Positions 1 to 7,966 of a DNA stretch of 64,000 nucleotides are shown in pieces; position 1 is the stretch's first letter, and every line of letters starts with the position of its first letter. The notes beneath the pieces are model-generated. The model searched no databases. It saw nothing but the letters and a program-made list of their open reading frames with translations, and had not been told where the DNA came from. The position numbers and the translations under genes are program-made. Source of the DNA: CAZCDS01 sp964497585 (GTDB taxonomy: Bacteria; Desulfobacterota; Desulfomonilia; Desulfomonilales; Desulfomonilaceae); the NCBI GenBank assembly GCA_964497585.1, contig CAZCDS010000008.1, positions 1 to 64,000 of the forward strand. Direction: 5' to 3'.

Positions 1-170
1 ACGGCGATCCAGAGAGACTCCGTTCACTCACCAATTTCCCCTATCTCAAATGCGATGAGTTCTTCAATGGTGGGCAATATTCAGTACCTATCTGATCGCA
101 ACTTGGTATGAGGCCACTTGGGGTCTCTGTTCCTCCCGCACAAACTGCATCCGTGAGGAGGTATTGGGAA

Positions 171-875
171 ATGAAATGGTACAAGCGATTCGGTTATGGG
201 GCGTTGGGAGGATTGTTCCCGTACACGGCGGATTTTGTTGCCATAGGCTTTGACAAGCTTGTGGGGACGCTCCAGGACTTAAGTCTTCTGATCTGTGCGG
301 CGGCCATTATCAAAGCCATACCGTTTGCCGTTGTCGGCGGAATCTGGACGGCGGTCAACAGATCGGAAACCGATCCGGTCAAACTTCTTCAACTGGGGGT
401 TGTGGCGCCGGCTCTTTTCCTGGCCTGGACCAACGGAGTGGACCTGAACAAAGTGGAAACACAACTGAACAACATCACGGCCCCGTCCGCCCAACGAACT
501 GCTGGGTCCATCAACTCTTCGTGGGCCCAGCCGGCTGAACAGGGGATAATGAAGGCATACCCGGCTCCGAAGTCGCGGACCACCCTTGAGAAATTCGGGG
601 ACGCTGTGTTCGGGAAGACGCCGAAGAAGAAATGGTTCGTGGTGGCCGGGTCGTACCGGAACGAACAAGCCGCGAGGAAGCTCCAGGGTGTCATCAAGAG
701 TGATTTTCGCCAATTCAAACCGGTAGTGTACAAGCCGTCCAAGGGAAATCCATTTTTCAAGGTGGTGATCGGGGAGAATCTCTCATTCGACGATGCTGTG
801 AAGCTTCGAAACAAAGCCATCAAGGCCGGTATCCCTGCCGAACCCAGCCTGGAGGCCGTTCCCGTGTTCCGCTGA
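171..875 (+). CDS. Membrane protein with SPOR-like C-terminal domain
   Basis: About 234 residues from the ATG at 171, which follows a clear GAGGAGGT ribosome site at 155-162. An earlier in-frame start at 108 lacks such a site. Two hydrophobic stretches (about residues 30-58 and 72-88) suggest membrane anchoring. The last 80 residues start with WFVVAGSYRNEQAARKL and have the strand-helix pattern of SPOR domains, which in known proteins bind denuded peptidoglycan. The order (membrane segments, linker, SPOR-like tail facing the periplasm) is inferred. No neighbour forms an operon with it. The SPOR call is by pattern only, and the N-terminal half is unrecognised. Confidence 0.6.
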   Translation: MKWYKRFGYGALGGLFPYTADFVAIGFDKLVGTLQDLSLLICAAAIIKAIPFAVVGGIWTAVNRSETDPVKLLQLGVVAPALFLAWTNGVDLNKVETQLNNITAPSAQRTAGSINSSWAQPAEQGIMKAYPAPKSRTTLEKFGDAVFGKTPKKKWFVVAGSYRNEQAARKLQGVIKSDFRQFKPVVYKPSKGNPFFKVVIGENLSFDDAVKLRNKAIKAGIPAEPSLEAVPVFR

Positions 876-1303
876 CGGGAGGACCGAAGGAACAAGAGGG
901 TTTTGCGAATGAGGCGAATGCCAGTGGGGAGCGGCGGACTCTTCGATTGAGCTGTCGCTTCTCTTGTTGCTTCGTTGTCCGGAAGCGTACCGTCTGGGTC
1001 ACCCACCGACTATGGCCCTGACCATCTGTTTGTTGCTCTGGCGCAGAGCGGGATATAGGTGATTCTAAACATGGGAGCTGGGTCTGGCGGTGTCGTTTCT
1101 TCGGAAGCGCATTTGGCTGCTTCGAGTGAGCGTCCTCCTGGACATCCGGGATCTCGAGGGAAAGCTGCTCGTCGTTGACGGAGGAAGTCCTTTCTGCTAG
1201 GCTGGTTGCAGTGGGAAGCGGGTGGAAACTGTAATCCGGGGCTGCGCAAGGGGGGTTCCTCGTCCGCTTGAACGCGCCGGCCAACGCAGAAGAAGGAGCG
1301 ATA
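876..1303. other. Intergenic stretch, no gene supported
   Basis: 428 bases between the SPOR-like protein and the DUF4870-like protein. Reading frames here on either strand lack a ribosome site and give arginine/proline-rich translations typical of noncoding high-GC DNA. No clear promoter or terminator was seen apart from the AGAAGGAG ribosome site at 1291-1298 serving the next gene. Confidence 0.5.
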
Positions 1304-1645
1304 ATGGCTGTGGGCAAAAACACGTGGGGAATGCTCTGTCATCTCACTGCGCTCGTCGGGTTCCTGGGAGTTCCGCTGGGTAACATTCTCGGACCGCTGA
1401 TCGTCTGGCTCATCAAGAAAGATCAGTATTCCTTTGTCGATTCCCAGGGGAAAGAATCCCTGAACTTCCAGATCTCCATGACCATTTACGGGGTGATAGC
1501 GGGGTTCCTGACGATCATACTCATCGGGTGGGCCTTGCTGGTGGTTCTCGTGGTGGTGAACATCATCCTGGTGATCATCGCATCCGTTCGGGCGAACAGC
1601 GGAAGACCCTACCGATATCCGATCACGATCAGGCTTATCAAATGA
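1304..1645 (+). CDS. DUF4870-like small membrane protein
   Basis: 113 residues from the ATG at 1304, placed by AGAAGGAG just upstream; a TTG at 1268 in the same frame is less likely. The protein opens with a helix containing LCHLTALVGFLGVPLGN, then a short loop with KKDQYSFVDSQGKESLNFQ, then two hydrophobic helices. The order membrane helix, loop with conserved N-F-Q, helix pair fits the DUF4870/Tic20-like family of small inner-membrane proteins of unknown function. It is followed closely by the glutaredoxin-like gene (39-base gap), so the two may be cotranscribed. Confidence 0.75.
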   Translation: MAVGKNTWGMLCHLTALVGFLGVPLGNILGPLIVWLIKKDQYSFVDSQGKESLNFQISMTIYGVIAGFLTIILIGWALLVVLVVVNIILVIIASVRANSGRPYRYPITIRLIK

Positions 1646-1684
1646 TTGGGCAGGTGCTGCCGGCCCAGCGGAAAGAGGACATCC

Positions 1685-1945
1685 ATGAGCGAAGATGCCG
1701 GCCAGATCATCGTTTACGGTGCTTCCTGGTGCCCCGACGCGCGGCGGTCAAGGAAGTTCTTCGATGAGAACGGAGTGGCGTACCAATGGCTCGATGTTGA
1801 CGAGGATCCCGGGGCGAAGGAATTTGTGAGGAGCAAGAATAAGGGGCACGTTGTTCTCCCGACAATAGTATTTTCCGATGGATCGATCCTTACAGAGCCC
1901 TCCAACGAAGAATTGGGACGGAAGTTGGAAGCGCTCGGGGATTGA
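1685..1945 (+). CDS. Glutaredoxin-like protein, single-cysteine active site
   Basis: 86 residues from the ATG at 1685, preceded by GGAAAGAGGA. The fold pattern is that of glutaredoxins: strand (IIVYGASW), active site WCPDARRS, helix, strand (YQWLDVDEDP), then LPTIVFSDGS with the cis-proline. The second active-site cysteine of dithiol glutaredoxins is replaced (C-P-D-A instead of C-P-Y-C), so a monothiol thiol-exchange role is likely. The partner is unknown. It lies directly downstream of the DUF4870-like gene and may share its transcript. Confidence 0.8.
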   Translation: MSEDAGQIIVYGASWCPDARRSRKFFDENGVAYQWLDVDEDPGAKEFVRSKNKGHVVLPTIVFSDGSILTEPSNEELGRKLEALGD

Positions 1946-2114
1946 AGCACAGCTTCGTTCCCTGTCCGAAAAGTCGGTGACGTATTGCACCGGCTCGCAT
2001 AGAAAGCTACTGGGATCGCCATCAATGACACCCCCGGGCATCATGGGAGTAGGCCGCGACTTTGATACCTTCCGAAGGGTCCGCGAGTGGCCGTGAATCA
2101 AATGTGAGAGAGTG

Positions 2115-2672
2115 ATGGAATACTGGCAGGCGGAAGCAAAAGCCACGGAGTGCCGAGACAGGGGTGACTTCGTGAACAGCCTCCGCTATTACGATCAGGC
2201 ACTGGCAACGATCCCCAGCGACACCAGCCGACGATACGCGGTAATCAGCATTTACATCGGTAAGGCCCGATCCTATTTGGGAATGGGGGATGCTCCGGCC
2301 GCGCATCGAACACTCGAGGATCTCGTCAAAGACGACCATCAGGGAATCTACATGGGGTATCCTGAGTATTTCGAGACGCTGATCGAATGTCAGAAGCGCC
2401 TGGGACTCGATAGCCGGAACGCACGGAACCAGCTTGCGGAGTTGGAGCTTGATTGGGGAGATGCACTTGTCCAGGCAAGAAAGCTCCTCGACGCGGGAGA
2501 GTACAAAGAGAGCTTGATCTATTTTGAGCGCTCGCTCAACGCAAATCCGGGTGAATGGTATTCAATGTCCTCCGTGTACGACGCGCTGCAGGGAAAGGCC
2601 AAGGCACTGAAAAAACTCGGCCGGCACAAAGAGGCTGAAGCCTGCCTCAAGAAAATTCCCGACGAGTCATGA
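2115..2672 (+). CDS. TPR-repeat protein
   Basis: 185 residues from the ATG at 2115 (a GTG lies one codon earlier). The protein consists almost wholly of helical pairs with tetratricopeptide spacing: AKATECRDRGDFVNSLRYYD near residue 10, a second pair around GKARSYLGMGDAPAAHRTLE, and further pairs at DAGEYKESLIYFERSLNANP and KAKALKKLGRHKEAEACLKK. There is no signal peptide or membrane segment, so it is probably a cytoplasmic scaffold. Its partner cannot be inferred; it stands alone on the plus strand. Confidence 0.75.
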   Translation: MEYWQAEAKATECRDRGDFVNSLRYYDQALATIPSDTSRRYAVISIYIGKARSYLGMGDAPAAHRTLEDLVKDDHQGIYMGYPEYFETLIECQKRLGLDSRNARNQLAELELDWGDALVQARKLLDAGEYKESLIYFERSLNANPGEWYSMSSVYDALQGKAKALKKLGRHKEAEACLKKIPDES

Positions 2673-2807
2673 TATCATGTGATACCAAAGGACATTCGAA
2701 GAAGCGGTTCCCCCTCCCTTTTCGGGACAGGGAGCGGGCGGACCTCAACGTGAGATCACTTGTCATTTGGTTGAACGCGTACACGCGCAACAGCTTTACC
2801 GGAGAAC

Positions 2808-3116
2808 ATGGACTTCCGAGCTATCCAGGTCCTGTGCATGACGGTCAGGACGCTTGTTGACGAGATGTCCTGGGACGCATACGGCTCTCCCGACATTCAT
2901 ACGCCGGTCATACGAACCGACGATGACTGTCACAAGCTCGAAACGCTTGTGGACATCATGGGTACGCTCACCCGAATGATGGACACCAGGATCGCGTTCG
3001 CCACAACCGAGGGCAAGGTGATAAAGGAGTGGGTCGAGAGAATTCTCGAGCTGGGCAACCGCTACCTCAGGGAACTGGAAATGCTCCAACGGATTGAGAA
3101 GAAAACGAATCTCTGA
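2808..3116 (+). CDS. Small hypothetical helical protein
   Basis: 102 residues starting at an ATG preceded by CCGGAGAAC. The protein is soluble and mostly helical, with a central VDIMGTLTRMMDTRIAFA segment and a charged C-terminal helix ending in QRIEKKTNL. It resembles no family I recognise. The frame is continuous with a plausible ribosome site and ordinary codon use, which is why it is kept. It follows the TPR gene by 135 bases. Confidence 0.5.
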   Translation: MDFRAIQVLCMTVRTLVDEMSWDAYGSPDIHTPVIRTDDDCHKLETLVDIMGTLTRMMDTRIAFATTEGKVIKEWVERILELGNRYLRELEMLQRIEKKTNL

Positions 3117-3398
3117 TCGCACGGATACCCGCCAGCTCTTCCGGGGATTTTCCTTCTCTCCGTCCACCGAGCCCAGGGGCAATGGCAGGCACGAACCTTC
3201 GCCCACAAGTGTCGGCCTTCGCTCACGAGGAGAGGAATCGCCCGGAGGCGGTCCCGAAGTGGAGATCAGATGTGGTTGCTTTGCGCGCGCATCGGTGTGT
3301 AGGGGCGCCCGCAAAAGTCTGTCTTAAGCATCCGGGTCTGATGCAGCTTATTTCATTCTTTTGATAGGGTTTTGGCGTAACAGTAGGCCAGTGTGGCA

Positions 3399-3938
3399 AT
3401 GGAAGACTGTGGCATTCGACGACTCGGCCCTCTTAAGGAAGACTACCGATACCAGGGTATAGCTGGGTGGTTGTTGGTCTTTCTCATAGGGATATTCCTG
3501 AGGGCTTGTGTCGGCTTCGTTGACACCGCGGCGATCCTGCATACTGTCCTGGTGCAATTTCAATTCCTTGCCCCTGATGAGCTTGTTCTGTGCCTGGTCG
3601 CGTTGGTCGTGACGGGCTTGACCTTTGTCTTCTTTCCGCTTTGCTGTACGTTCGTTCTTTTCAAGCGATCCAGGAACGCAGTCGATCTTGTCCGCATCTG
3701 GTTGCTCGTGGCCCTGGGAGTGGAGATCGGCTTCGCGTTCATCGGCAAGAACGCAGAGGATCCCGGATCCACAGACATCTATCTGGTCGGCGAACTTATC
3801 TATGTATCTTTAAGCTACAGTTATTTCAGTTTCTCGAAACGTGTTATGGTCTTGTACGGGGCTTCCGGACCTTCGAAATGGCAGATTGCCATCGCGGGGT
3901 TACTCTTCATCGCAGCACTGGGTTTGCTGACGCTCTGA
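3399..3938 (+). CDS. DUF2569-like integral membrane protein
   Basis: 179 residues from the ATG at 3399 (a GTG at 3393 is the alternative; neither has a strong ribosome site). Four hydrophobic helices are visible: one starting at GIAGWLLVFLIGIFL near residue 22, then around LCLVALVVTGLTFVFFPLCC, then WLLVALGVEIGFAF, then IAIAGLLFIAALGLL at the end. The leading Y-x-G-I-x-G-W-L motif and four-helix plan match DUF2569-type membrane proteins, whose function is unknown. The neighbours give no further clue. Confidence 0.65.
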   Translation: MEDCGIRRLGPLKEDYRYQGIAGWLLVFLIGIFLRACVGFVDTAAILHTVLVQFQFLAPDELVLCLVALVVTGLTFVFFPLCCTFVLFKRSRNAVDLVRIWLLVALGVEIGFAFIGKNAEDPGSTDIYLVGELIYVSLSYSYFSFSKRVMVLYGASGPSKWQIAIAGLLFIAALGLLTL

Positions 3939-4055
3939 GCCGGTGCGGGGGACCGACTGGCAGGGACGTCGCCCTCGTGAGCGGCCTGGCCCTCTCCTTC
4001 TACGCTGACAACAGGAGACCCGTGAGCTCTTGCCTTCTTTGATGACCCATCGGCA

Positions 4056-6713
4056 TCAGAACAAACCTGGTACGGCCAACGCATTGATCACGGCTACAGC
4101 AAGAACCACCGCCACTGCCCCGTGGGGGAGGAGCCCGCACAACACGCTCGATCGATTCCCACCGAAGATACGGGAAATTCGATACATGATAAGGAGACTC
4201 CAGATCAGTCCCACTATGACGAGAACAGTTTGGAGAGTAGCGGTGACCGCAGGAGGAACAGTAATAATCAACTGTTTGAATATGGCGAGATCGAATTGTC
4301 GGCTTACCAGCGCGGGGAGCAGTATCCCGAGATTGATAAAGTAATAGAGGTGGTACGCGAGAAAGAAGGTCAATGTCAGCGGAAGCAGCGCCAGTCCGTA
4401 CCGTGCATAATTCTCCCGGAAGGTGGTCCGCGAAAGGCTGCAGGAAATACGTGCAGCAAGCGCGACGAGAAGAGTGGTTCCCAGAATGAGCGCAAGGAAA
4501 AGTACCGTGAATAGCCATACCTCAGGGAGGCCCCAAGACTCGATCAGCTCTTCGAAGAATTGCGCTTTGCTCACGAGTTCGCTAAGCAGCGCACCGATCA
4601 TCGCCACGGCCAGGAAAGCGGTGACCACGTTCACCTGACTCATCTCCATCAATTCCTGGCCGGGAATTCTCAGATTCAAGTTGATCGCTGCATGGGGGCA
4701 GTTCTTCACGCAGATTCCGCAGAGCTTGCAGGTGAGATTGCTATGGAGGGTCGGCGTCACGTGCCCGAAGGGGCATCCCTCCCGGGTCTTGGTCCCGAAG
4801 TGACATTCATGGGAGCTGCACTGAGCCGAACAGACGTTCCGGTCTGCTCTCAGCTCAATCACGGACGCCATGGCCATGGCGCCGGTCATACCCCCGAGCG
4901 GACAGAGGTACCGGCACCAGGACTGGCGCTCAAAGATCATTGAGAACGCTACCGAAAAGATCGTGATAGTCAGCAGGAGGATGCCGAGCCTGAACGGGGA
5001 GCTCCTCATGCCTGTGGCGGCTTCAAGCCAGATGATGAAAAGGACTGCCGCGACGACGAGCAGCTCGCTCCGATCCTTGAGGGCAGCAGGAAAGGGGAGG
5101 TCGAGGGAGCCGATCCCCTTGGCGAGCCGGCCGATTACCCCCATGGGACAGATACTGCACCAATGGCGGGCCCAGAGCACTGCCATCCCTACGAGCGCAG
5201 GCCAGCCTAGAGCCCAACTGAAGAGCGACGCAGGATTTTCAAGGGGATCAGGCGGCCCCAACAGGAGTAATCCGAGAAGAATCACAAAGAACGGCGCGGC
5301 CGCACTTTGCAATATCGCCGGAAACAGAGGACTCAGAACCATTTGCCTGATCGGCTTGAATCTCAAAAGGTTGAGCTTTCCCGGGCCCTCCGCCCGCACA
5401 ACGTCAAAGTATATGTCATTGGGTCTGACGACGCCCTCAGGGGCAACGAGCAGTGCACGGCGGAGTGTACTGGAAAGCTCCAGATCATTTCCCGGCCATG
5501 AATAGCTGAGAAGGGTCTTTATCGTCTGCTTGGGCAGTTGGGCAAACTCCTTACCGAGTTCCTTCGCGTGCCTCGCAAGGTAGTTGTTCGCCAGAGCAGG
5601 AAGCTCTCTGTGGCGCTCCCTCAGTGGAGGCATAACAACGGAACGATCCTTCAACGAATGCGCCAGCGGATGAAGATCCGGGTCAATCGCGGACAGATCC
5701 AGTTCCGTTGTAACAATGATCCTGAAGCTCGCACCCCTGATTCTGCCGCTTCCGGGACGCTCAAACTTCCCCGTTTTCCACGCCTCGAGCAGAAGTCTCT
5801 GTATTGCCGGATCAATGCGCTCGATCCCCCGAACCAGCAACGTGCCTCCTTCGCACAGCTCTACGTACCCGAGTCTCTCTTCCGCGTTGCCATTCGGGCC
5901 GACCTGCTCCTCTCCGAAGAACATGCGCAGGAGGATTTCCTTTGGATCCTTCGACGCGCGGACCTCCGCGCCGTCTGAAACGATGGCCCCCTCGGCTGAT
6001 CCGATCCTCGGAGCGTCTATGAGGAGAAAAACCTCTCTGAACCGATGGCTCCTTTGGAAGATGGAATGAGCTATAACCTCCTTGCCCACGCCGTTTTCGC
6101 CGACGACAAGTACCGGTCCCCCGGACAGGGCAAGCTCCTCGATTCGGGGATCGAGACGCCGCGCAAGGTGATCACCGACCACGTATTCCGGAAAGAGGAG
6201 CGTCTCCTTGCTGATCAGGTGTTGCAGGGCCCGCTTCTTGCGCTTGCTCTCGAAAAGATTCCGGTCCAACCGGACCACCTTCCCGGCGAGGCTCCTCAAC
6301 ATCGAGACGCCCACGTCCGGATGCGCCGCGAGCGTCTCTTCGTAGTACTTAGCAGGGAGTTCCACCGTGACGCAGTCATCCACCGCTTTGACCATCCAGT
6401 TGGGAGGCGAACGCCGGCCGGTCAGGAAGTTGATCTCTCCGTAGCAGCTCCCCTCCGAGAGCGATTCCACGGGAATTTCGGGATGACCCTCTTCATGGAG
6501 GACGACATCGGCCCTACCCGCGAGGAGAAAGCCGATTCTATCGCCACCCTCACCGGGAGCCAACAGTGTGGTACCCCGCTTGAATTCTCGCACGGTTCCC
6601 CACTTTTTCAACGCTTCCCTCAATGAATCGGGGAAGCGCTCCAAAGCGTGGTCGTAAAGCTCGTCGGCTGTGTGTCTCTCAGACAAGGGGGAGGTCCGAT
6701 TTCCGGGGGTCAT
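4056..6713 (-). CDS. Fusion: cNMP-binding domain, degenerate sigma54-type AAA+, membrane polyferredoxin
   Basis: 885 residues. Residues about 35-150 form a cyclic-nucleotide-binding/CRP-type sensor (GFLLAGRADVVL, then GSCYGEINFLTGR). Residues about 165-440 are an AAA+ domain of the sigma54-activator type: Walker A GENGVGK at 205-211, the arginine-rich PPLRERHRELPAL and the C-terminal helix signature SWPGNDLELSSTLRRALL. Key activator features are missing: there is no GAFTGA loop, the Walker B acidic pair is replaced (GGTLLVRGIERI at 289-300), and no DNA-binding helix-turn-helix follows. Residues about 455-885 are a NapH/NosR-like membrane polyferredoxin with helices and cysteine groups at C519/C522, C600/C604, 628-647 and a full C-x2-C-x2-C-x3-C-P set at 662-672, then more helices. 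It is likely an inner-membrane redox protein whose electron flow is sensed or gated by a ligand. The role is inferred. Confidence 0.8.
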   Translation of the reverse strand: MTPGNRTSPLSERHTADELYDHALERFPDSLREALKKWGTVREFKRGTTLLAPGEGGDRIGFLLAGRADVVLHEEGHPEIPVESLSEGSCYGEINFLTGRRSPPNWMVKAVDDCVTVELPAKYYEETLAAHPDVGVSMLRSLAGKVVRLDRNLFESKRKKRALQHLISKETLLFPEYVVGDHLARRLDPRIEELALSGGPVLVVGENGVGKEVIAHSIFQRSHRFREVFLLIDAPRIGSAEGAIVSDGAEVRASKDPKEILLRMFFGEEQVGPNGNAEERLGYVELCEGGTLLVRGIERIDPAIQRLLLEAWKTGKFERPGSGRIRGASFRIIVTTELDLSAIDPDLHPLAHSLKDRSVVMPPLRERHRELPALANNYLARHAKELGKEFAQLPKQTIKTLLSYSWPGNDLELSSTLRRALLVAPEGVVRPNDIYFDVVRAEGPGKLNLLRFKPIRQMVLSPLFPAILQSAAAPFFVILLGLLLLGPPDPLENPASLFSWALGWPALVGMAVLWARHWCSICPMGVIGRLAKGIGSLDLPFPAALKDRSELLVVAAVLFIIWLEAATGMRSSPFRLGILLLTITIFSVAFSMIFERQSWCRYLCPLGGMTGAMAMASVIELRADRNVCSAQCSSHECHFGTKTREGCPFGHVTPTLHSNLTCKLCGICVKNCPHAAINLNLRIPGQELMEMSQVNVVTAFLAVAMIGALLSELVSKAQFFEELIESWGLPEVWLFTVLFLALILGTTLLVALAARISCSLSRTTFRENYARYGLALLPLTLTFFLAYHLYYFINLGILLPALVSRQFDLAIFKQLIITVPPAVTATLQTVLVIVGLIWSLLIMYRISRIFGGNRSSVLCGLLPHGAVAVVLAVAVINALAVPGLF

Positions 6714-6818
6714 GGCAGGCTGTCGAGCTGCCGGTTAAGGAGACGCGTCGGAGTTCGCGTGCTCAGTTAAGCGGCGCGGGAGGCTCGTGCAGGCGCCGCA
6801 CAAGCCTCCGGAGCAATC

Positions 6819-7040
6819 TTACTTCTTCTTGGCCGGGCACTTCTCGGCTTTAGCCTTCTCCGCGTTCTCTCTTGTCTTGTACGGGCCTGCCACAGTTTTG
6901 GGCGTCTTCTTGTCAGCCTCGATGACTTTGCACACGCCCTTCTTGTCCTTGACGATGTAGAATTTGTACGCTTTGGCGAACACTACCGAACTCGTTAGAC
7001 AGAAGGCCGCGACAACCAACACGACGGTCAACTTTTTCAT
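6819..7040 (-). CDS. Small exported lysine-rich protein
   Basis: 73 residues with a classic signal peptide (MKKLTVVLVVAAFCLTSSVV ending at A-x-A near residue 23). The mature part is short and basic, with two cysteines (GVCKVIEA and EKCPAKKK) and an intervening TVAGPYKTRENAEKAK helix. A strong GAGGAGGG ribosome site precedes the ATG on the minus strand. It is probably periplasmic. It lies between the fusion protein and the methyltransferase gene on the same strand, but with gaps of about 100 bases, so it may be its own unit. Function is unknown. Confidence 0.75.
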   Translation of the reverse strand: MKKLTVVLVVAAFCLTSSVVFAKAYKFYIVKDKKGVCKVIEADKKTPKTVAGPYKTRENAEKAKAEKCPAKKK

Positions 7041-7129
7041 TTCACAACTCCCTCCTCTATGTGATCCGTGGATTATACCATCGTTCTCGGTCGGGGCCCA
7101 GATTCATGCGGGCCATGATTGTTTTGCTG

Positions 7130-7951
7130 CTACAGGTGATCTCTTGCGAAAAGATACCAGTTCAGCCCCCGGCCGCTTGTTACCTTGAGGTTGACCAGGT
7201 TGAAGTCAGGGCCTTTTTCGCGCACGAACCGGAAAACCTCCTCTACCGTGGCGTATTCGTAGGGATATCCCCCCAGCCAGTCGGTGGCGTCTGTTCGCCA
7301 ACTCATCCCCCTGTGGGATTTGTAGTTCTTGATGTGCTTCATGGGGTTCTCGCCCCGGGCCATGACGATCGCCAGGTACGCGGCCATGGCCGGCGGCTCA
7401 AGGACGTACCTCCCGATGAAGGGATAGGAATTGTATATTTTCTTTATGGTGGTCCAGAAGGAGTGGATCCATGCAGTGGAACCGTCCCTTGCGAGAATCC
7501 GATTGTACAGGGCAATGTAATAGAGTCCCCCGCTACCGACTAGAGAGAGCGAGTTCTCGATGGCATCCCACATCTTTCCCGTATGGTGCAGGACCCCCCA
7601 GGAATACACAATATCGAAGGTTCCCACCCGGGTGAGGAACTGTCTGTCCAGAACCGAACCGTGATGAATTTCCCAGTTGTCGGGGTTGTCCGCCTTGGCT
7701 CTCAGCTCCCTGCAGCAGGCGACGCATTCGGGGTCTATGTCGAAGCTAACCACCCGAGTCGCCCCGAGGTTGTACGCGGCATACGAAAAGAGCCCGCTGC
7801 CACACCCGATATCGAGGAAGCTCTTCCCCTCCAGGTCCTCCACTTCCATGAACTCCAGGAGCGATGACTCGGCGATCGCGACACGCTCCGTATCGAATCG
7901 TTTCAAGAACAGTTGCCAGTTCTTACCGAAGGGAAAATCGACTTCTTTCAT
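7130..7951 (-). CDS. Class I SAM-dependent methyltransferase
   Basis: 273 residues. SAM-binding motif I is FLDIGCGSGLFSYAA (residues about 45-59), followed by the acidic end of strand two (VVSFDIDPECV) and a motif IV-like FDIVYSWGVLHHTGKMW. This is the type 11/12 small-molecule methyltransferase layout. The C-terminal 120 residues form an insertion/cap with aromatic-rich segments (YIALYNRILARDGSTAWIHS) that probably binds the acceptor. Only 15 bases separate it from the radical SAM gene upstream on the same strand, so the two form an operon and may modify one product, for example a lipid, glycan or secondary metabolite. The substrate is unknown. Confidence 0.85.
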   Translation of the reverse strand: MKEVDFPFGKNWQLFLKRFDTERVAIAESSLLEFMEVEDLEGKSFLDIGCGSGLFSYAAYNLGATRVVSFDIDPECVACCRELRAKADNPDNWEIHHGSVLDRQFLTRVGTFDIVYSWGVLHHTGKMWDAIENSLSLVGSGGLYYIALYNRILARDGSTAWIHSFWTTIKKIYNSYPFIGRYVLEPPAMAAYLAIVMARGENPMKHIKNYKSHRGMSWRTDATDWLGGYPYEYATVEEVFRFVREKGPDFNLVNLKVTSGRGLNWYLFARDHL

Positions 7952-7966
7952 CGTCGCACGCGCAAA

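Noticed and set aside
2669..2860. Short frame between the TPR gene and the next small gene
   Set aside because: There is no ribosome site, it overlaps the start of a better-supported gene, and the translation is not protein-like.
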